From the NCBI RefSeq assembly GCF_018255755.1, contig NZ_CP073766.1, positions 5,268,501 through 5,332,500 of the forward strand: a stretch of DNA of 64,000 nt. The letters are read 5' to 3'. The position numbers and the translations under genes are program-made. This document shows, piece by piece, positions 24,488-32,691 of the stretch. The notes under the pieces are model-generated. The model was given only the letters and a program-made list of their open reading frames with translations. It had not been told where the DNA came from and ran no database searches. This stretch comes from Chitinophaga sp. HK235. GTDB lineage: Bacteria; Bacteroidota; Bacteroidia; Chitinophagales; Chitinophagaceae. How positions within the stretch are numbered: position 1 is the stretch's first letter; every line of letters begins with the position of its first letter.

Positions 24488-25567
24488 ATGATTAAGAAAA
24501 GATTATATGAGATTGATATTTTAAGATTTTTGGCTGCAATCATGGTTGTAGCTTTCCATTATACTATTAATACCAAGTCCTATAACCATATATACCCTAT
24601 TGATAATAAATTTCTGACTCCGATATTTTTACATGGTAACTCAGGCGTTCTTCTTTTCTTCATCATCAGCGGCTTTGTAATATTGATGTCTGCCCAGGCA
24701 GAGTCGCCCATGACCTTTCTCAGATCAAGATTTGTAAGACTGTATCCAGCCTTTCTTCCCGCAATTATATTCACATTTATTATAGGAAGAGCATTTATAC
24801 CTTTCTATACGGCAGGAATCAAAGACCTTATTGTGAATGCTACATTGGTAGGGTTGTTTGCTAACTGGCGCTTGCATATACAGTTGGTAGCAGGGGTTAG
24901 CTGGACCTTAATGATAGAGATGCAGTTTTATCTGTTCATTTTTATCCTTATGCAACTACGTCAATTAGATAATATCAGAACATTTCTAGTGGCGTGGCTT
25001 GTATTGTCTATTGCTACTTATTATGGGGAAGCACATTATCCCAATATTTCTGCATTCTATTTTGTAAGATTATTATTTGTTACTGAGCATTCGTACTATT
25101 TCATTGCAGGCTGCTATTTTTACCTGATAAAGTATCAACAGAAAAAGCTTGATTTGCTGATGCCGGCCATCTGCCTTGTTGTAAAACTGTTGTGTTATGA
25201 TGTAAAAGCTCCTGGTCAGATAGACACCCTTACTGTGGTATTCAATGTTTTATTCTTCCTGGTATTTTACATGATCTCCCTGAGGGACTTTACTTTCAAT
25301 AAAGGCAAAGAAACAATAAAAGCACTTGGAGCTATTACCTATCCCTTATATCTAATTCATGAGTTACTGGGCGTTGCTCTCTTCAGCGCTTTGTTGCCCT
25401 ATGTGAATGCTCCATTGCTGTTTGTGATGTTGATTACATTCGCTGTATTACTGGCTTATTTATTTAACAAGTTTATAGAAACACCTATTACGTCTAAATT
25501 AAGGCAATGGATGCTGCCAGAGAAATCGCCCGTTGTTTCTAAACCGAAGAAAGAGGTAATAGCGTAA
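24488..25567 (+). CDS. Acyltransferase-3 family integral membrane protein
   Basis: A 359-aa protein with about ten transmembrane helices. The N-terminus YEIDILRFLAAIMVVAFHY carries the family's conserved R and H. These enzymes O-acylate surface glycans, peptidoglycan or lipids. The acceptor is unknown and there are no glycan genes next to it. A hairpin terminator (25589-25620) follows. The last 69 nt overlap a minus-strand gene (25499-25975) in antisense. Confidence 0.88.
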   Translation: MIKKRLYEIDILRFLAAIMVVAFHYTINTKSYNHIYPIDNKFLTPIFLHGNSGVLLFFIISGFVILMSAQAESPMTFLRSRFVRLYPAFLPAIIFTFIIGRAFIPFYTAGIKDLIVNATLVGLFANWRLHIQLVAGVSWTLMIEMQFYLFIFILMQLRQLDNIRTFLVAWLVLSIATYYGEAHYPNISAFYFVRLLFVTEHSYYFIAGCYFYLIKYQQKKLDLLMPAICLVVKLLCYDVKAPGQIDTLTVVFNVLFFLVFYMISLRDFTFNKGKETIKALGAITYPLYLIHELLGVALFSALLPYVNAPLLFVMLITFAVLLAYLFNKFIETPITSKLRQWMLPEKSPVVSKPKKEVIA

Positions 25568-25975
25568 CAAGGTCATGAGGTAATAATCAGGCGTTGCTTT
25601 TCCACACAAAGGCAGCGCCTTTTCATTCGAGCTGTCCGGTCTATCTGCATCACCCCAGTCTTCCTCTGTCATAGGGTCTGGCATTTCTACATCAAACTGT
25701 ATTTTCTGGATCAGAACTCCTTTCAGATAATCTTTGTAAATGGAGCGCAACTGGACAAATATCTCTTCTAGTGCAGTATCTTTTTCGAGATACAGCTGGA
25801 ATTGGGATTCAGAGATGCCTGTGGCACTCATGATATCTTTATCTTCAATAATAACCTGTTGTTTCAGTGCTTTCTCTTTCAGATACTGAATTGTTCCGGT
25901 AAAAGTTTCTTCTGCATTGTCATCGGCTGTTATCATTGCGGAGAAGGTATGCCGTATGGTAATAGTTTTTTTCAT
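25499..25975 (-). CDS. Hypothetical protein, convergent overlap with acyltransferase
   Basis: A 158-aa protein I do not recognise. The first ~115 residues look like a genuine folded protein with an HTH-like segment (IMSATGISESQFQLYLEKD). The final ~45 residues are antisense to the acyltransferase 3' end and to its terminator hairpin. The reading frame could have lost its original stop, or the overlap is real. It is 23-nt separated from nothing obvious upstream; DinB (26038-26445) is next on the same strand. Confidence 0.6.
   Translation of the reverse strand: MKKTITIRHTFSAMITADDNAEETFTGTIQYLKEKALKQQVIIEDKDIMSATGISESQFQLYLEKDTALEEIFVQLRSIYKDYLKGVLIQKIQFDVEMPDPMTEEDWGDADRPDSSNEKALPLCGKATPDYYLMTLLRYYLFLRFRNNGRFLWQHPLP
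25589..25620 (+). terminator. Terminator of the acyltransferase gene
   Basis: A 13-bp stem (25589-25601 with 25608-25620, two G-T wobbles) with a 6-nt loop is followed by TTT, 21 nt past the acyltransferase stop. It lies inside the coding frame of the opposing gene. Confidence 0.75.
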
Positions 25976-26037
25976 ATCTCATGGTACACCCTTCCGGATG
26001 CACCATGAGTGTCTGTAAACAATTCACTATCTGCCAT

Positions 26038-26445
26038 CTAGTAGATATACTCCGGTGGAGTGATCCCTTTACAACGCAGGTAGGTAGTAGCCTGGCCACG
26101 GTGATGTGTGATATGGTCCAGGGTAGCGTAAACACCATGGATGGTTTTTTCATCTGGTGTAATGGCTTCGATGCTCTGTTTCAGTATATCGAAACTTTTA
26201 TTGAGATACTCTTTTGTTGCCTTTGCGTTTTGGGTGATGGCTGGTGGGTTCCAGTCTGAAGGTGTTTGGAGAATATAGTTTTCATTCCACCAGATGATAC
26301 CGTAGCCGATATGGTGCATCAGTTCGTTAAAAGTCCAGATGGCGGTATCTGGTTTGTAGTCATAGCTGTTGGCCGGCATCGCCGTAGCTACGCTGGTGGT
26401 GTAGTTACGGGCATTTTCCAGTGTGGTTAATAATTGCGCTTTCAT
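26038..26445 (-). CDS. DinB-family protein
   Basis: A 135-aa four-helix-bundle protein of the DinB/YfiT type. Candidate metal-binding histidines are in FNELMHHIGY and LDHITHHRGQATTYLR. DinB-like proteins are thiol-dependent transferases or detoxification enzymes in some bacteria, and most remain uncharacterised. The ATG at 26445 (MKAQLLTTLENARNY) is preferred to the in-frame start at 26478. It lies 65 nt after the AraC regulator gene on the same strand, so co-regulation is likely. Confidence 0.85.
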   Translation of the reverse strand: MKAQLLTTLENARNYTTSVATAMPANSYDYKPDTAIWTFNELMHHIGYGIIWWNENYILQTPSDWNPPAITQNAKATKEYLNKSFDILKQSIEAITPDEKTIHGVYATLDHITHHRGQATTYLRCKGITPPEYIY

Positions 26446-26510
26446 ATCAATTGTTTGATAGCAAAAGTATTTCACCACCCTTGGGGATATTTAAGGAAAA
26501 TTGCTGTTTT

Positions 26511-27350
26511 TTAACGTCGTCTCATTTGAGAGGGTGAAAGGCCATATCGTTGTTTATAGGCTGCAGAGAAATGTTCCAGGCTGTTGAAGCCGGTGTCAAA
26601 AGCGATGCCTGTAATAGGCTGACTGGTATGGCGTAGTTGCAGGTGGGCTTGTTTTAACCTGACTTGTAACAGATAGTTGTAGGGTGTGATACCGGTCATT
26701 TGTTTGAAGGTCCGGTTGAAATGAAACGGGCTCATATGTCCGATGCCGGCAAGTTGTGGCAGGGAAATATCTCCGGACAGGTTGTCGTTGATGAATGTTT
26801 TGATGGAGGAGATAGTGGGAAGGTAATTTCGTTTCTGCCTCACCGTTAGTTCCGGAATGACTTTGTCGCGGCCTCCTGTTAGTATGAGTGAAAAGAGGTC
26901 CATCATGAGCTGTTCCACCCATAATTGCGGGTAGTGGGGTTTCTGCAGAAGGTTGAAAATATGATGATGCAGGTATTCCATTTCAGGAGTGGCCTTTATC
27001 AGGACAGCATGGAGGTCGGGGTTTTTCAGAAACCAGGCCAGTTCACTGCCCTGTTCTTCCAGCAGTCCAATGTTTTCCGGTGGGAAAGAGAAGATGGTAC
27101 ATTGGTCGGGCATATCATGAACATGCCCCACCCGATGCTCATAACCAGGCTTGCAGACCAGGAAAAGGCCGTGGTAGGCATCCAGGTCGTTGCGGAATAC
27201 TTTGAAGAGGAAATTGCCCTGTCGGATAAAGGCGATGGAAAATCTTTCCTGGTGTTCCTTTCCTGATATATTACACTGCTGGCACTGACAAAGGAAATTG
27301 CGTACCTCACAGATAGGAGAATCATATATGGTTTGAATGATGGCTTCCAT
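26511..27350 (-). CDS. AraC-family transcriptional regulator
   Basis: A 279-aa protein with an N-terminal cupin-like sensing domain (about 20-130) and a C-terminal AraC HTH pair (about 180-278: ISLPQLAGIGHMSPFHFNRT, then FDTGFNSLEHFSAAYKQRYG). It probably controls itself and the downstream DinB gene. The inducer is unknown. Confidence 0.9.
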   Translation of the reverse strand: MEAIIQTIYDSPICEVRNFLCQCQQCNISGKEHQERFSIAFIRQGNFLFKVFRNDLDAYHGLFLVCKPGYEHRVGHVHDMPDQCTIFSFPPENIGLLEEQGSELAWFLKNPDLHAVLIKATPEMEYLHHHIFNLLQKPHYPQLWVEQLMMDLFSLILTGGRDKVIPELTVRQKRNYLPTISSIKTFINDNLSGDISLPQLAGIGHMSPFHFNRTFKQMTGITPYNYLLQVRLKQAHLQLRHTSQPITGIAFDTGFNSLEHFSAAYKQRYGLSPSQMRRR

Positions 27351-27423
27351 TTTCTGATAGTTGGGATATGGAGTACTTTAGACAAAGATAGTAACATCCT
27401 TTCTTTTATTAAACCCCGGTCTG

Positions 27424-27810
27424 CTAATCATACCAGCCTGGTAACTCCATCACAGGCACTGTTATTTCATTCAGGAAATAAATTTCCTCCTGTTCTACCT
27501 GTTCTTCCCTGAAGACGCTGTGATGGTGCTGATGCAACAATCCGGACAGTTGTTTTTGCTGATAATGTTTCATCAGGGAGGCCAGGTTCTCTGTGGCGAC
27601 GCAGGCCTGTTTAAGTATCGCTTCTTCTTCTGCCTTGCTCAGGCAGGATTTTAACCGTTTGTATGATCCGGTACTATCCGTATTTCTCATTTTCCGGTAA
27701 AAGGTCGGTTCGCTCCAGTTACATTCACTACATACCATTTCCCTGAAGTCGCCGGAGAAAATACTAAAGAGAGAATAAATATCATTGAGCAAGTTATCGC
27801 CTGGTTTCAT
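27424..27810 (-). CDS. Small protein with CxECNWSxPTFYRKxR motif (chromosomal copy)
   Basis: A 128-aa homologue of the element-borne protein at 16442-16696. Both share REMVCSECNWSEPTFYRKMR-type cores and an LSKAEEEAIL-type second block. This copy has an extra ~45-residue acidic C-terminal tail. Likely a small DNA-binding protein from the pattern; no family name recognised. It lies 73 nt upstream of the AraC gene on the same strand. Confidence 0.7.
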   Translation of the reverse strand: MKPGDNLLNDIYSLFSIFSGDFREMVCSECNWSEPTFYRKMRNTDSTGSYKRLKSCLSKAEEEAILKQACVATENLASLMKHYQQKQLSGLLHQHHHSVFREEQVEQEEIYFLNEITVPVMELPGWYD

Positions 27811-28197
27811 TGGTTTTTCATGTTGGTGAAGAAAAGGAGGTCTTGTTTTAATGCAGCTATCACAGCTGCTTTCAACAAGTTACATCATCATTGCGCAAAG
27901 TATTTGCGTGCTGTCTTTTTACAAAATAAATGATAAAGCAGGAATCCTATCATAATAGCTTTTAATACGGCAATTACACTGCAGTATCGACAAAAAAAAT
28001 ATGTTTTTTATCATGGTACTATCCTGCTGCTGGCCCGACTCCCCCATCGTGCTGTTTTCCCACGTGTAAATCTGTAATCCAACATAGCCAATGATCTGAA
28101 AACCTAACGATAGCCTAGCTTTAACCCGTACGAATATGTCAAACACATTTAGCTGAGCACTAGTATTTATTAACCATTATCTAACAAACAAGTCTCT
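27811..28197. other. Intergenic region before the chitinase
   Basis: 387 bases between divergent genes. No convincing gene or RNA is seen. It should hold the promoters of both the chitinase and the minus-strand gene, but I could not identify a confident TTG/TAnnTTTG pair. Confidence 0.5.
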
Positions 28198-30210
28198 ATG
28201 ACACCAAAATCTACCAATGGAGGCACAGCTGTCCGCTGTCTCACATTTATCTGTTGGCTGTTACTGGTACTGTTGGCGCCTGATTGTTTCGCGCAGGTGA
28301 GCCCTACAGTTCCCGCCACGACTCATCAACACAACAAACAGGTAATCGGCTACATTACCCAATGGGATGCCTGGAAAAACGTAGCCGGCACCGTTCCGGC
28401 AGGTGGGTATAACCATCTTAATGTGGACTATTCACAGTACACCATCCTGAACTTTTCATTTTTTGGTGTTGCCCAGGATGGTTCCCTGCACAGCGGTGAT
28501 TTCCGCAACAAAAACATTTATCAGGTGGGCGCTGTCCAGGCCCCGGCCCCGCTGGTGAATGAAGACATCTACAGCAGCTGGGATATGTATCTGCTGTACG
28601 GAGAACTGGACGTCCTCTACTATATCCCTGATGGCAGTTATGCCTACTCTCTGGGATACCGTAACGGTGGTAGCGGATGGACTAATGTCAACACCGGTAA
28701 AACCGGCAGCTTCCCGCTCTCTGTACCCAAACAGGGTGGTGCTCCCGGTGTTATTGACCTCGCCCATCAGAAAGGCGTGAAAGTACTGGCTTCCGTAGGT
28801 GGCTGGAGTATGTGCAAACACTACCCCGAAGTGGCCGCCGACGCTACCAAACGCGCAAAGTTCATCGCCAGCTGTCAACAGCTGATGAGCATGGGTTTTG
28901 ATGGTATCGACTTCGACTGGGAATATCCCAACGATGCGGGTATGAACATAGAACATTACAGCACAGCGGATTATACCAACTTCGCGATCCTGGTGGAACA
29001 GGTAAGAGCGGCCATCGGTCCCAATAAATTGATCACAGCAGCCTTCTCTCCTGCTGTCAACAAGCTGTCCGGATTTGACTGGCCCCGGCTGAACAATGTG
29101 ATGAACTATTATAACATGATGACGTACGACTACAACGGTGGATGGTCCAATAAAGCCGGGCACAACTCTCCGTTGTATGAATACCCTAACCAGGAATTTG
29201 CCGGCTTCTCCCTTGATGCTACCACCAAAGGCCTGCGTACACTGGGTGTTAATCTGAGTAAGGTAAATCTCGGAGCTCCCTTCTATGGCCGTGGTGTGAT
29301 CACCAATGGCAATGCCGCCCTTAATGCGCCTACTGTAAAACGTGCTGAAACCGTACAACCAGACGGTCCTATCCAGACATGTGCTGATTACACCAACTGG
29401 ACCAAAGACGTATGGGACGGTACTCCCAATTACAGTTATATAACTCAGAACACTGGCTCCGGTTCAGGCTGGACTGAGTACTGGGATGACGTGGCCAAAG
29501 TGCCTTATAAAACCAAAGGCAATTTTTTCCTTAGCTACGACAACGAACGCTCTGTTGCTGCCAAAGCACAATATATCAAAGACAACAATCTGTCCGGCAT
29601 CATCATCTGGCAGGTATACGGAGATATGCTTAATATGACCAGCGCAACAGTGCCAAAAGGGAAGCTGATTTATTGCCCTAATACCACATCTCCCCTTGTT
29701 AATAAAATCAATGAAACATTTGCCAGCGGCGGCGGTAGCACTAATGTACCGCCTACTGTGAGCATCACCGCTCCGGCAAACAACGCCACTTTCACTGCTC
29801 CGGCCAGTATCACGCTGCAGGCTACTGCCAGCGATTCTGACGGACAGGTCGTAAAAGTGGAATTCTATAATGGAGCCACCCTGCTGGCCACCGATAGTAC
29901 CGCTCCTTATAACTATGCCTGGAACAATGTACCGGCAGGCAGCTATACCGTGAAAGCTATTGCCACAGATAACAAAGGTGCTGCTACTACATCTGCCCTG
30001 GTAAATATCACGGTCAATGGCTCCGGCACTGTTCCGGATACTTCCGGCGGCAAAGTGATCGTCGGCTACTGGCAAAACTGGGGGCACCTACGGATGCTTC
30101 TCCGTATATCCCTCTCCGTAATATCAACCCGAAATATAACGTGGTGGAAATTGCCTTTGCTGTCAGTGGAACTGACCAGGCTACTATTTCCTTTGTACCT
30201 GAAAACGTAA
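28198..30210 (+). CDS. GH18 chitinase, N-terminal part (frameshifted giant chitinase)
   Basis: This is the 5' part of a two-catalytic-domain chitinase. A signal peptide (CLTFICWLLLVLLAPDCFA) precedes a GH18 domain (about 40-500) with the catalytic DGIDFDWE (235-242) and the MTYDY substrate motif, then an Ig-like domain (PPTVSITAPANNATF...). The second GH18 domain begins KVIVGYWQNWG, after which the frame is lost and ends at 30210 in unrelated residues. A missing G in a G5 run (30080-30084) explains this. The corrected product would be about 1455 aa, like Flavobacterium johnsoniae ChiA in plan. It degrades chitin outside the cell. Confidence 0.88.
   Translation: MTPKSTNGGTAVRCLTFICWLLLVLLAPDCFAQVSPTVPATTHQHNKQVIGYITQWDAWKNVAGTVPAGGYNHLNVDYSQYTILNFSFFGVAQDGSLHSGDFRNKNIYQVGAVQAPAPLVNEDIYSSWDMYLLYGELDVLYYIPDGSYAYSLGYRNGGSGWTNVNTGKTGSFPLSVPKQGGAPGVIDLAHQKGVKVLASVGGWSMCKHYPEVAADATKRAKFIASCQQLMSMGFDGIDFDWEYPNDAGMNIEHYSTADYTNFAILVEQVRAAIGPNKLITAAFSPAVNKLSGFDWPRLNNVMNYYNMMTYDYNGGWSNKAGHNSPLYEYPNQEFAGFSLDATTKGLRTLGVNLSKVNLGAPFYGRGVITNGNAALNAPTVKRAETVQPDGPIQTCADYTNWTKDVWDGTPNYSYITQNTGSGSGWTEYWDDVAKVPYKTKGNFFLSYDNERSVAAKAQYIKDNNLSGIIIWQVYGDMLNMTSATVPKGKLIYCPNTTSPLVNKINETFASGGGSTNVPPTVSITAPANNATFTAPASITLQATASDSDGQVVKVEFYNGATLLATDSTAPYNYAWNNVPAGSYTVKAIATDNKGAATTSALVNITVNGSGTVPDTSGGKVIVGYWQNWGHLRMLLRISLSVISTRNITWWKLPLLSVELTRLLFPLYLKT
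30080..30084 (+). other. Frameshift site in the chitinase gene (G5 run)
   Basis: Reading GGGGGG in place of GGGGG joins GYWQNWG to APTDASPYIP in frame, restoring a normal GH18 beginning. The whole span 28198-32564 is then 1456 codons. Sequencing error, phase variation or true mutation cannot be separated from one sequence. Confidence 0.85.
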
Positions 30211-32564
30211 CATCAGCACAGTTCCTGTCGGATGTACAATACCTCCAGTCTCAGGGCAAGAAGGTGTTACTCTCTCTTGGTGGAGAAAACGGTTCCCTCA
30301 ATCTCACATCAGCTACCCAGAAACAGGCGTTTATCACTTCCATGAAGGCGGTGCTGGACCAGTATAACTTTGATGGCTTTGACCTGGATATTGAAGGTGG
30401 TACCAACCTGCAGCTGGACAATGGTGACAAGGATTTCACCAATCCTACTACACCGAAGGTGGTGAACCTGATCGCTGCTGTTAAAGAGATCCTTGCTTAC
30501 CGTAAGGCTCAGGGGAAAAATGCATGGCTCACCATGGCACCAGAAACCTATTATGTACAAACAGCCTATGGTTCTACCTATAGCCCGCTGGTAGGTGCTT
30601 ACCTCCCGATTGTTTACGGGCTGCGTAATGAACTTACATTCATCCAGACACAATACTATAATACCGGCTCTGTAATGGGACTGGACAATGGTGTATACAA
30701 TCAGGGTACATCCGACTTTATTGTGGCAATGTCTGAAATGCTGCTGAAAGGATTCCCTGTTTCCGGTACCAGCCTGACTTTTCCGGCACTCCGTCAGGAC
30801 CAGGTGGCCTTTGGCCTGCCAGCTACACCCAGTGCTGCAGGAGGTGGTTACACTACACCTGCGAATGTTAAAAAAGCACTGGATTATCTGATCAAAGGAC
30901 AGTCTTATGGCGGTGCTTACCAGCTGCGTAACCCGGCCGGCTACCCTAATTTCAGGGGTATCATGACCTGGTCTATCAACTGGGATAAAGCCAATGGAGA
31001 CGAATTTGCTACCAACTACTACAATTATTTCTTTGGTACTACGCCTATCAACAAACCACCGGTGGTAAACATCACTTCACCGGCCAATAATGCTGTCTTT
31101 ACAGCTCCGGCTACTGTGAACATCCAGGCTGCAGCGTCAGATAGTGACGGTATAGTAACCCGTGTAGCCTTCTACAATGGCAGCACCTTATTGGGTGTAG
31201 ACAGCGTAGCTCCCTATACCTGGACCTGGAACAATATAGCCGCCGGTACTTATAGCCTTACCGCTAAAGCTACCGATAATGCAGGCGCTACTACTACCTC
31301 TGCAGTGGTGAGCATTACAGTAAACACCTCCGGTAATAAACCTCCTGTGGTGAACATCACATCACCGGCCAACAACGCCACTTTCACAGCTCCTGCAACT
31401 GTGAATATACAGGCTGCAGCATCTGATAGCGACGGTGTTGTTACCCGTGTAGCATTCTATAATGGCACTACGTTGCTGGGTACAGACAGTGTGGCTCCTT
31501 ACACCTGGACCTGGAGCAATGTGGCTGCCGGCACATACAGCCTCACCGCAAAAGCTACTGACAATGGTGGTGCTACTACCACTTCTGCAGCTGTGAACAT
31601 CACTGTTTCCGGTTCTACCGGTGGTTGTGATGGTATCCCGGCATGGTCTGCCACTACCGCTTACAACGGTGGCGCCAAAGTGGTATATAACGGTAAAGTA
31701 TATACGGCTAACTGGTGGACACAGGGAGATCAACCGGACCTGAACAGCGGTGCCGGTAAACCATGGAAATACCTGAACGATTGTGGTGGTAACCCTGGTA
31801 ACCAGCCTCCGGTAGTAAGTATTACTTCTCCTGTCAATAATGCTTCTTTCACTGCTCCTGCTACTGTAAACATACAGGCTAGTGCCAGTGATGCAGATGG
31901 TTCTGTTGTACAGGTGGCATTCTACAATGGCAGCGCGCTGCTGGGTGTGGACAGCACTGCTCCTTACGCCTATGCCTGGACCAATGTAGCCGCGGGATCA
32001 TACAGCCTGACAGCCAAAGCTACAGATAACAGCGGTGCTGTTACAACTTCTTCCGCTGTAGCTATTTCTGTTACCGGCGGCGGTGGTGGCGGAGACTGCA
32101 ACGGTATTCCGGTGTGGTCTGCTTCTACAGCTTATAATGGCGGTGCACAGGTAGTATATAACGGTAAAGTATACTCTGCTAAATGGTGGACACAAGGCAA
32201 CCAGCCTGACCAAAGTACAGGCGATGGCCAGCCATGGCAGTTTGTACGTAACTGTTCCGGTGCTGCACTGACATCTGCTGCACTGACATCCATTCAGGCA
32301 GAACAGGTAATTGCTTATCCTAACCCGGTAACTGGTCCGGACCTGCAGATACAGGTGAGTGCCAATGCCGGCGAAAAGCTCCTGGTGGAAGTACTGGACC
32401 TGAGAGGTAGCGCACCAATACTGCGACAGGTACATACCGCCAATGGAAAAGGCAATCAGCCGCTGCGCCTGGACGTATCCAACGTGCCCAATGGTACCTG
32501 GATTATACGGGTGACCAGCCAGCAAAGCAAAAAAGTATGGAATGGTAAAATCATAAGGATGTAA
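30141..32564 (+). CDS. GH18 chitinase, C-terminal part with Ig-like, chitin-binding and T9SS domains
   Basis: This is the 3' part of the same gene; coding in this frame resumes at about 30085 (APTDASPYIPLRNINPKYN). It contains a second GH18 domain with DGFDLDIE, two Ig-like repeats, a CBM5/12-type chitin-binding module (WSATTAYNGGAKVVYNGKVY), a third Ig-like repeat, a second CBM5/12, and a type A T9SS sorting domain (AYPNPVTGPDLQIQV ... KIIRM). The repeats are very similar in DNA. Without the frameshift it has no signal peptide of its own, so if the shift is real this half is probably not secreted. Confidence 0.88.
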   Translation: MVEIAFAVSGTDQATISFVPENVTSAQFLSDVQYLQSQGKKVLLSLGGENGSLNLTSATQKQAFITSMKAVLDQYNFDGFDLDIEGGTNLQLDNGDKDFTNPTTPKVVNLIAAVKEILAYRKAQGKNAWLTMAPETYYVQTAYGSTYSPLVGAYLPIVYGLRNELTFIQTQYYNTGSVMGLDNGVYNQGTSDFIVAMSEMLLKGFPVSGTSLTFPALRQDQVAFGLPATPSAAGGGYTTPANVKKALDYLIKGQSYGGAYQLRNPAGYPNFRGIMTWSINWDKANGDEFATNYYNYFFGTTPINKPPVVNITSPANNAVFTAPATVNIQAAASDSDGIVTRVAFYNGSTLLGVDSVAPYTWTWNNIAAGTYSLTAKATDNAGATTTSAVVSITVNTSGNKPPVVNITSPANNATFTAPATVNIQAAASDSDGVVTRVAFYNGTTLLGTDSVAPYTWTWSNVAAGTYSLTAKATDNGGATTTSAAVNITVSGSTGGCDGIPAWSATTAYNGGAKVVYNGKVYTANWWTQGDQPDLNSGAGKPWKYLNDCGGNPGNQPPVVSITSPVNNASFTAPATVNIQASASDADGSVVQVAFYNGSALLGVDSTAPYAYAWTNVAAGSYSLTAKATDNSGAVTTSSAVAISVTGGGGGGDCNGIPVWSASTAYNGGAQVVYNGKVYSAKWWTQGNQPDQSTGDGQPWQFVRNCSGAALTSAALTSIQAEQVIAYPNPVTGPDLQIQVSANAGEKLLVEVLDLRGSAPILRQVHTANGKGNQPLRLDVSNVPNGTWIIRVTSQQSKKVWNGKIIRM

Positions 32565-32584
32565 CCCCTCTATATAAAATGCAA

Positions 32585-32620
32585 AAAAGACGCAAAGGAG
32601 CTCCCCCCTTTGCGTCTTTT
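32585..32620. terminator. Terminator of the chitinase gene
   Basis: A 14-bp stem AAAAGACGCAAAGG / CCTTTGCGTCTTTT (32585-32598 with 32607-32620) begins 21 nt after the stop codon. A/T runs at both ends allow bidirectional use with the converging GH31 gene. Confidence 0.85.
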
Positions 32621-32658
32621 GCATTTTATATCCCTGGTCGTAGTGTTAAATAGGAAGA

Positions 32659-32680
32659 CCCCCCGGTTAAGCCAGGGGGG
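32659..32680 (-). terminator. GC-rich hairpin after the GH31 gene
   Basis: Six C plus GG pair with CC plus six G around TTAAG, with one bulged A. It lies 12 nt beyond the GH31 stop. The following T tract is weak, so termination is uncertain. Confidence 0.4.
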
Positions 32681-32691
32681 CCGTTCTTTTC

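Noticed and set aside
28456..29358. 300-codon minus-strand open frame inside the chitinase
   Set aside because: Antisense to a GH18 domain with its catalytic motif intact; no family features.
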